64,000 nucleotides of DNA from SZUA-430 sp965227535 (lineage in GTDB: Bacteria; Pseudomonadota; Alphaproteobacteria; Micropepsales; Micropepsaceae). Below the pieces are notes generated by a model, which was not told where the DNA came from, made no database searches, and saw nothing but the letters and a program-made list of their open reading frames with translations. Of this stretch, positions 58,650 through 64,000 are shown piece after piece. Location of the stretch: assembly GCA_965227535.1 (NCBI GenBank), contig OZ245761.1, positions 3,534,001-3,598,000 on the forward strand, in the 5' to 3' direction. How positions within the stretch are numbered: the stretch's first letter is position 1; every line of letters starts with the position of its first letter. The translations under genes were made by a program, and so were the position numbers.

Positions 58650-59720
58650 ATGAGGGCGCTGCTGATGGCGAAACGAGCGGGAATGTCGGGATTCGATTCC
58701 ACTAGGAGTCCGCTCGAGGTCGCTTACATGTGGGGCAAGCAAGGCGTCGAAATTTCGACGAGCCTTCTGCAAAGCTGGCTGAACGGCCACACGAGGCAAA
58801 ATCTCGAGCATCGCCGCGACATCCTGAAACGTCGTATCTCCGGCACCGGCGCCGGCTTTCAACACGGCAGCGCGGTGCTCTTAGGCTTGTTCGTCTTCGT
58901 TACGGCGCTCTTTGTCGACTACAACATCATCCACGAATTTTGGACGCGTGCGCTATCCAACGAGTTCGGCGAAGTCCCGCCGTCAATGGCGATAACGATT
59001 TGGGCGAAGTCGCTGCAGGTGTTGTTCGCAACGCTCGCCGTCCACTACCTCGTGTCGAACATCGGTCACGGCGGTCGCGTCACCTACTCGATCATCATCT
59101 TCTTGATCACCGCTGTGATGGTGATCGGCATCGGCCTCTTGTGGGCCAACAACAGCTTGCCCGCCGGCGCGAAAGTGTTCGGCCTCGACGTCAATCAATC
59201 GGCGCAGCAAGTCGATCAGTTTATGAAGGGCCTCGGCATCAAGCCGCCGCGCGCCGCGCCGCAGCCTGCCGAAGTGAAAATGCTCAAGAAGTACGAGCTC
59301 ATCATCTGGCTCTTCTCCCTGGGCGTGATCTTCCTCGTGGTCGCCTCGATCGGCGCCTTGGCTCTGCACACAGCAATGCGCGGCTTCACCGGCTTCACAG
59401 GTGGTGCGCTGTACGACACTCACCGCGACGTCCGTCACGGCAACAGTATGCGCGACGAACTCCGCCGCGCTCACTTGGACCTACAGCATTTGGCCGACGA
59501 TGAAGCCAAGTTCCGCCGGTCCAAGGTGGCCGAGTTCCTGACCACCTATACGGACGGCGTGGTTGCGGGCGGCATGACCAACGGCCGCAGGCGGCGCCTG
59601 CTTGAGCTTGCGGACGAGGCCGCCCGTTCGGTAGATACCAGCCCACCTGACGGGGAGTCTTCGGACGACAACGTCGAGGACATCCGTGACCACCGCCGCC
59701 GCGCAGCCGCGCAGACCTGA
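58650..59720 (+). CDS. Unknown four-helix membrane protein
   Basis: A 356-residue protein without a recognised family. A basic N-terminal cytoplasmic part (about 1-72, including QSWLNGHTRQNLEHRRDILK) is followed by membrane helices at about 74-94, 115-135, 143-165 and 216-240, a Pro-rich periplasmic or cytoplasmic loop (FMKGLGIKPPRAAPQPAEVK) between helices three and four, and a highly charged C-terminal tail of about 115 residues (DELRRAHLDLQHLADDEAKF, ending DIRDHRRRAAAQT). It is followed 31 bp later by a secreted vWA-like gene; the pair looks like a unit. Confidence 0.7.
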   Translation: MRALLMAKRAGMSGFDSTRSPLEVAYMWGKQGVEISTSLLQSWLNGHTRQNLEHRRDILKRRISGTGAGFQHGSAVLLGLFVFVTALFVDYNIIHEFWTRALSNEFGEVPPSMAITIWAKSLQVLFATLAVHYLVSNIGHGGRVTYSIIIFLITAVMVIGIGLLWANNSLPAGAKVFGLDVNQSAQQVDQFMKGLGIKPPRAAPQPAEVKMLKKYELIIWLFSLGVIFLVVASIGALALHTAMRGFTGFTGGALYDTHRDVRHGNSMRDELRRAHLDLQHLADDEAKFRRSKVAEFLTTYTDGVVAGGMTNGRRRRLLELADEAARSVDTSPPDGESSDDNVEDIRDHRRRAAAQT

Positions 59721-59751
59721 CGTCAACTAAGAAACTTGAGTGGGTAGATAA

Positions 59752-60459
59752 TTGAACATCGTGCGCACCTTACTATTGTTGCCGGCCCTCGCCTTTGTCG
59801 GCGGTCTCGCCTCTCTCATCTTGCAGGCGAACGCCGCCCCGGCCGACAACCCGAACCCGCCGCGCACGATCGTCATCGGCGTCGACCTGTCGAGTTCGAA
59901 CCCGCTGATCCGCGACGACAGCTTCGCCCAACGCGTGGCCGCGCGGATCGGCCCCTACATCAGCAACCTGGCCCCGCGCTCGCGCGTCATCCTGCGCTCG
60001 TTCGGCTCGTATAACTCAAGCGCCAACAGCCCGCTGACGCTGGACATCCTCATCGCGCCAAAGTCAGCACGCGCCGAAGACATGGCGAACCTGATCTCAA
60101 GCGTCATCGCCAACGTGCCGCAAATGGTCCGTCAGGGCCGCATCCAAGAACAGTCGTCGACGAACATCGTGCCGTTCCTGATGAACATCTCGAAGGTCAT
60201 CGACTGCAAGGCGATGCCGACCAACGTGATCCTGGCGACCGACGGCGTCGAAGATTCGCAAGTCACCGATCTCAGCCGCCGCCGCAACACACTGCCGCCG
60301 CCGCAAGGCGCGCCGTTCGCCGGCTGCCAAGAACTTATGATCTTAGGCGTCGGTCGCGGCCTCGGCTCGCCGCAAGACACAGAACGCCTGCGCAACGAAT
60401 GGGCCGCCTGGGCCCGCGCGGCAGGCTTCCTGAACTACGTCGGCCTCAACGACTGGTGA
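59752..60459 (+). CDS. Secreted von Willebrand A-like protein
   Basis: A 235-residue protein with a signal peptide (LLLLPALAFVGGLASLILQ, cleaved near residue 29). The mature part is a vWA fold with an apparently intact metal-ion-dependent adhesion site: D45, S47 and S49 in GVDLSSSN, T137 in QSSTNIVPFL, and D164 in LATDGVEDS. Two cysteines (residues 152 and about 192) could form a disulphide. The TTG start at 59752 follows a weak GGGTAG. Such domains bind protein partners, so the upstream membrane protein may be its partner. The last 14 bp overlap gluQRS on the other strand. Confidence 0.78.
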   Translation: MNIVRTLLLLPALAFVGGLASLILQANAAPADNPNPPRTIVIGVDLSSSNPLIRDDSFAQRVAARIGPYISNLAPRSRVILRSFGSYNSSANSPLTLDILIAPKSARAEDMANLISSVIANVPQMVRQGRIQEQSSTNIVPFLMNISKVIDCKAMPTNVILATDGVEDSQVTDLSRRRNTLPPPQGAPFAGCQELMILGVGRGLGSPQDTERLRNEWAAWARAAGFLNYVGLNDW

Positions 60460-61306
60460 ACCCAAGCTGCGTCCGGATCTCCTCCGGACGCACGCCGCGC
60501 TCGCGCAGAGTGCGAAGCGCCGTGGCCTGATCGCGCTTGGCCAACCGCTTTCCCGCAGCATCCGTAATCAACCGGTGATGCCGATACCGCGGCACGGGCA
60601 AATCCAATAACGCCTGCAACAATCGATGCAGATGTGTCGCCGGCAGGAGATCGAGCCCCCGCGTCACCAGTGTCACGCCCTGGCTCGCGTCGTCGACGAC
60701 CACGGCAAGATGATAGCTCGCCGGAGTATCCTTCCGCGCCAACACCACATCGCCGAAAATCTCCGGTCGCGCCACGACCGTTCCGCGCTCCGGCACATCG
60801 CCGCTCTCCTCAAACGTCGACGCGCAGCCAACTGCCACCGCCCGCGCAACATCCAATCGCCACGCATGATCATCGCCACTCGCCAACCGCCGCGCACGCT
60901 CGACGTTGTCCAGATGTCGGCAGGTGCCCGGATAAAGCGGCCCATCAGGTCCCTGAGGCGCGGCCGCACTCACCGCAATCTCCGCCGCGATCTCCTTGCG
61001 CGTGCAGAAGCAGGGATAGAGCAGATCGCGCTGCTTCAACGCATCGAGCGCCGAGCGATAAGCCGCAAAGTGTTCGGACTGCCGCCGCACCGGCCGCTCC
61101 CATGAAAGTCCTAGCCAAGCTAGATCTTCTTCGACCGCTTTCTCGAACTCAGGCCGCGCGCGCGCCGTATCGATGTCTTCGATGCGCAGCAAAAACCGTC
61201 CGCCCGTCGCACGCGCCGCTTGCGTCGCGAACAGCGCCGCAAACGCGTGCCCCAAATGCAAAAGCCCGGTGGGCGAGGGCGCAAATCGCGTGACGTCGGC
61301 GGTCAT
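60446..61306 (-). CDS. gluQRS: Glutamyl-queuosine tRNA(Asp) synthetase
   Basis: A 286-residue truncated glutamyl-tRNA synthetase that attaches glutamate to queuosine in the anticodon of tRNA(Asp). HIGH-like motif TRFAPSPTGLLHLGHAFAAL, FLLRIEDIDTARARPEFEKA, the zinc-site region LYPCFCTRKE, and the KMSKS-like GKRLAKRDQA. The anticodon-binding domain of GltX is absent, as expected. It does not form an operon with neighbours. Confidence 0.95.
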   Translation of the reverse strand: MTADVTRFAPSPTGLLHLGHAFAALFATQAARATGGRFLLRIEDIDTARARPEFEKAVEEDLAWLGLSWERPVRRQSEHFAAYRSALDALKQRDLLYPCFCTRKEIAAEIAVSAAAPQGPDGPLYPGTCRHLDNVERARRLASGDDHAWRLDVARAVAVGCASTFEESGDVPERGTVVARPEIFGDVVLARKDTPASYHLAVVVDDASQGVTLVTRGLDLLPATHLHRLLQALLDLPVPRYRHHRLITDAAGKRLAKRDQATALRTLRERGVRPEEIRTQLGFTSR

Positions 61307-61376
61307 CGGCCCGCTCTAGCTCAATCCGCCCCGCCCCGGCTAGAGTGCTGCACCACGCTATTCCGGAGTTTCGCCG

Positions 61377-62078
61377 ATGACACCGCAACTGAACGGCCCG
61401 CGCCTGCCCGCCGCCAACGGCAAGGCCGATCGCCTGGTGATCTTCTGTCACGGCTACGGCGCCGACGGAAACGACCTCATCGCCCTCGGCCGCCACTGGC
61501 AGCGACTACTGCCCACCACTGCCTTCGTCTCGCCGCACGCGCCGGAACGCTGCCCAGGCTCGCCCGGCTATCAGTGGTTCGGCATCACGCGCCTGCAGCC
61601 TGACGAAATGCTGCGCGGCGTCGAACGCGCTGCCCCCATCTTGAACGCCTTCATCGACAGCGAACTCAACCGCCTCGGCCTCGACGCCTCGCGGCTCGCG
61701 CTCGTGGGCTTCAGCCAAGGCACGATGATGTCGCTGCATGTCGGCCTCCGCCGCGCCATCGCACCAGCCGCGATCGTCGGCTTCTCCGGCATGCTGCCCG
61801 GCGCAGAAAAACTCCCCGCCGAAATCGTCTCGCGCCCGCCGGTCCTCCTCGTCCACGGCGACGCCGACGACATGATCCCCGTCCAAGCTCTGCACGCCGC
61901 CGCCAACGGTCTCGGCGCGGCGGGCGTGGCCGTCCGCTGGCACGTCTCGCGCGGGGTCGGCCACGGCATCGCCCCGGACGGCCTGGAGCTCGCAGGAAAA
62001 TTCCTCGCCGACGGCTTCGCGGGAAAGCTCGCGGTCACGCCCGAAGCGGCCCCCGTCGGCGTCAAGGCGCCGGGCTAA
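61377..62078 (+). CDS. Carboxylesterase/phospholipase of the alpha/beta hydrolase fold
   Basis: A 233-residue enzyme of the phospholipase/carboxylesterase family. The oxyanion region is VIFCHGYGADGNDLIALG, the nucleophile GFSQGTMMS, the acid residue lies in LLVHGDADDMIPV and the histidine in RGVGHGIAPDG, giving a full Ser-Asp-His triad. Substrates are short acyl esters or lysophospholipids; none can be assigned. The C-terminus has a short extension (TPEAAPVGVKAPG). Confidence 0.92.
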   Translation: MTPQLNGPRLPAANGKADRLVIFCHGYGADGNDLIALGRHWQRLLPTTAFVSPHAPERCPGSPGYQWFGITRLQPDEMLRGVERAAPILNAFIDSELNRLGLDASRLALVGFSQGTMMSLHVGLRRAIAPAAIVGFSGMLPGAEKLPAEIVSRPPVLLVHGDADDMIPVQALHAAANGLGAAGVAVRWHVSRGVGHGIAPDGLELAGKFLADGFAGKLAVTPEAAPVGVKAPG

Positions 62079-62252
62079 CCGTCGCCCGCCCGTCACACCG
62101 GCGTCATACCAAAACGTGTAGAATTCAGCCGATTCGGGCCCGTGGTTGCACCGCCGCAGCGGCTTAAGCTAGGCTCAAGTGTTAACGGCGCATCCTACGT
62201 CGCCCAAGAGGAGATTGGCCTTCAGGCATCGCGCAAAGAAGAGGTTTGTATC

Positions 62253-62825
62253 GTGTTAGCCGCCACCGAGCGTGCGCCGGAGGCCTTCCCTGCGTTGGTG
62301 TTGAACGCCGACTTCCGGCCGCTTTCCTATTTCCCGCTGTCGCTGTGGTCGTGGCAAGACACGATCAAGGCCGTGTTCATGGACCGCGTGAACATCGTGC
62401 AGGAATACGACCGTGTCGTGCACTCGCCCTCGTTCGAGATGCGCCTGCCCTCGGTCGTGTCGCTCAAGACCTATGTGAAGCCCTCGCGCCACCCGGCGTT
62501 CACGCGCTTCAACGTCTTCCTGCGCGACCGCTTCCAGTGCCAGTACTGCAGCGTGACCAAGGTCGCGAACGACCTGACGTTCGACCACGTGATCCCCCGC
62601 TCCCGCGGCGGCCGCACCACATGGGAAAACGTCGTGACCGCCTGCGCGCCCTGCAACCTGTTCAAAGGCGGCAAGCTGCCCCACCAAGCCGGCATGCACC
62701 CGCACCACCGCCCGCATCGACCGACGGTGACGCAGCTGCACACAAACGGCCGCCTGTTCCCACCCAACTACCTGCACCAATCCTGGCAGGACTACCTTTA
62801 CTGGGACAGCGAACTGGAGCCGTAA
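62253..62825 (+). CDS. HNH endonuclease family protein
   Basis: A 190-residue protein widespread in Alphaproteobacteria. It starts near LAATERAPEAFPALVLNADF, contains PLSLWSWQDTIKAVFMDRVN, and carries a zinc-bound HNH motif: CQYCSVTKVANDLTFDHVIP, RSRGGRTTWENVVTACAPCN. The C-terminus is histidine-rich (MHPHHRPHRP). It probably nicks or binds DNA or RNA, but no target is known. GTG 62253 is chosen because GAGG lies 8 bp upstream and the sequence then matches the family start; the longer frame to GTG 62142 is unconserved. Confidence 0.88.
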   Translation: MLAATERAPEAFPALVLNADFRPLSYFPLSLWSWQDTIKAVFMDRVNIVQEYDRVVHSPSFEMRLPSVVSLKTYVKPSRHPAFTRFNVFLRDRFQCQYCSVTKVANDLTFDHVIPRSRGGRTTWENVVTACAPCNLFKGGKLPHQAGMHPHHRPHRPTVTQLHTNGRLFPPNYLHQSWQDYLYWDSELEP

Positions 62826-62828
62826 GCC

Positions 62829-63488
62829 TCAGCGCTTCCGCGCCTCGCGCCACATGCCCCACAACGTCGGCGCGTCGGGCGTCGGGCGGAACTCGTTGAT
62901 GACCTCGTAGCCGTGCCGCTTGTACAGCGGCACGTTCTTCTCGTTCGACGACTCGAGATAGGTCGGCAAACCCTTCGCATCGATCATCGCCAGGTTCGCG
63001 TCCAGCAATGCCGAGCCCAAACCCTGTCCCTGAAACCGGGGATCGACGCCGATCGTCATCAGATAGAAGTGCGGCTTCGTCTTCGGATGATGCTTGTCGG
63101 CCGCCTTGCGGAACGCATCCACGCGACCGAGGCCCGACAGACTGGTGAACGAAACGATGGTCGGAAACAGCATCAACTCTTCCCACCACGGCAGCTTCAG
63201 GTCCGCGCGTTCGGGCGGCACCCACAACGCCGCCGCGCTGTAATCGTCGGCGGTCCAAAGCTGCTGCCCCGGCAAGCCGATCTTGCCGACCAGGAACGTG
63301 AACATCGCCCGCCGCCCGGCATCGCGCTTCGCGTCGCGCCGCCCGATCCACGACATCACGGGATCCGTCGCAAAGGCCGCCGACAGGCAATCGATGACCC
63401 GCTCGCGATCGGTCTCGGACGCTTGCCGCGGTTGCGCCGCGCGCTTGCGCCGCTCAAAGGCCTCGTCGCTCAACGCCGCCGACGACAT
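62829..63488 (-). CDS. GNAT-family N-acetyltransferase
   Basis: A 219-residue acetyltransferase. The CoA-binding motif is LMTIGVDPRFQGQGLGSALL and the ending NVPLYKRHGYEVINEF. The N-terminal part (ERVIDCLSAAFATDPVMSWI) is typical of large GNAT proteins with unassigned substrates. The start is directly behind the coq7 stop, with no gap, so the two are probably one operon. Confidence 0.88.
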   Translation of the reverse strand: MSSAALSDEAFERRKRAAQPRQASETDRERVIDCLSAAFATDPVMSWIGRRDAKRDAGRRAMFTFLVGKIGLPGQQLWTADDYSAAALWVPPERADLKLPWWEELMLFPTIVSFTSLSGLGRVDAFRKAADKHHPKTKPHFYLMTIGVDPRFQGQGLGSALLDANLAMIDAKGLPTYLESSNEKNVPLYKRHGYEVINEFRPTPDAPTLWGMWREARKR

Positions 63489-64000
63489 CTAAAACCGCTC
63501 GGAGAGTTTGATCGCCAGCCGGCACCCGGCCTTGATCGTCTCCGACAGCACGCGATAGCCCGGCGCCTCTTCCGCACCGTGCTCGATCGCCGTCTCGCGA
63601 TGCTGGATCTCGTCAGCCCGAAATTTCTCGATCGTCGCTTTGAAGGCCGCGTTCGCCTCGCCGTCGCTCTCAAGCGCCGCCGCCTGGCTCGCATAGTGCT
63701 CGTCGATCACTTCCTCGACCGCCGCCGTGCAAGCCATCGCAGCCTTCTCGCCCATCAAGGCCGTCACTGCGCCAAGCGCATAGCCCGCCACGTTCCACAC
63801 CGGCGCCAGCGCCGTCGGCCGCACGTTGTTCTCGGCCACCAGCCGGTCGAACATCGCCAAATGCTCCTGCTCTTGGTTCTCCATATGGCGAATGGTGTCG
63901 CCCGACGCCGTGTGCCCGAGGATCGCCAGCTGTCCGCGATAGATCTGCACCGCGCCATACTCGCCCGCGTGATCGACGCGGATCATGCGCGCGAGATTCT
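63489..64000 (-). CDS. coq7: Demethoxyubiquinone hydroxylase (COQ7), truncated by the window
   Basis: Di-iron monooxygenase that hydroxylates 5-demethoxyubiquinol in ubiquinone synthesis. The visible part reads NLAR then MIRVDHAGEYGAVQIYRGQL, with the metal ligands in MENQEQEHLAMF, AVEEVIDEHY and ADEIQHRETAIEHG. The open frame continues past base 64000, so a few N-terminal residues lie outside the window. It is followed by the GNAT gene without a gap. Confidence 0.95.
   Translation of the reverse strand, partial: NLARMIRVDHAGEYGAVQIYRGQLAILGHTASGDTIRHMENQEQEHLAMFDRLVAENNVRPTALAPVWNVAGYALGAVTALMGEKAAMACTAAVEEVIDEHYASQAAALESDGEANAAFKATIEKFRADEIQHRETAIEHGAEEAPGYRVLSETIKAGCRLAIKLSERF

Overview
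The window is high-GC DNA from an alphaproteobacterial chromosome. Codons mostly end in C or G. Several gene neighbourhoods are typical of the class: metXW divergent from hisC-tyrC, ftsEX followed by a HAD phosphatase, ydcF and plsC, TIGR02302-lysA-lptM-argH next to tlpA, hpt-cpdR, and an hbd-etfA-etfB-cobalamin adenosyltransferase-twin-helix protein block. I cannot name a genus from sequence alone. There are no rRNA, tRNA, CRISPR or prophage genes, so this is mostly core chromosome with small accessory insertions.

Layout. 1-4.7 kb: end of a TPR-like gene, gshB, comM, a ParDE-type toxin-antitoxin pair with a second comM 3' end beyond it, and two small unknown proteins. 4.9-9.7 kb: hybrid histidine kinase, AmpG-like permease, OlsB-like N-acyltransferase. 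9.7-18.3 kb: methyltransferase, metW-metX (-), hisC-tyrC (+), a DUF2125 protein and B12-dependent ribonucleotide reductase. 18.3-24.2 kb: plsC-ydcF-HAD-ftsX-ftsE (-), then a zinc-ribbon protein, hpt and cpdR (+). 24.2-31.7 kb: a REP-like inverted repeat, the TIGR02302 protein, lysA, an inserted unknown gene, lptM, argH, tlpA. 31.7-36.8 kb: an accessory cluster (ATP-grasp enzyme, DedA protein, haem-oxygenase-like di-iron enzyme, NPPY methyltransferase, Gfo/Idh/MocA oxidoreductase, VOC protein). 36.9-54.6 kb: acetyl-CoA assimilation and acyl-CoA electron transfer (hbd, etfAB, cobalamin adenosyltransferase, mcd, ccr, ecm), interspersed with a rhomboid protease, a HigBA module, two RcnB-like periplasmic proteins and a LysR-controlled dehydrogenase. 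54.6-64 kb: a second HigBA-like module, AraC regulator, AbgT transporter, an unknown membrane/von Willebrand A gene pair, gluQRS, an esterase, an HNH endonuclease, a GNAT enzyme and truncated coq7.

How the genes fit together. Ccr, Ecm and Mcd are three consecutive specific steps of the ethylmalonyl-CoA pathway. Hbd supplies its 3-hydroxybutyryl-CoA branch, EtfAB takes electrons from Mcd, and the adenosyltransferase makes the cofactor needed by Ecm and by the B12-dependent ribonucleotide reductase. The organism therefore probably assimilates C2 units without the glyoxylate shunt and depends on cobalamin. A short palindrome of the form TGC-N3-GCA lies upstream of etfBA, ccr, ecm and, more weakly, mcd.

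The most unusual features are the duplicated comM 3' end flanking the ParDE module, two 150-bp dispersed hairpin elements whose stems differ by compensating changes, the ATP-grasp/DedA/di-iron/methyltransferase cluster with overlapping genes, and the membrane/vWA gene pair preceded by two perfect palindromes.
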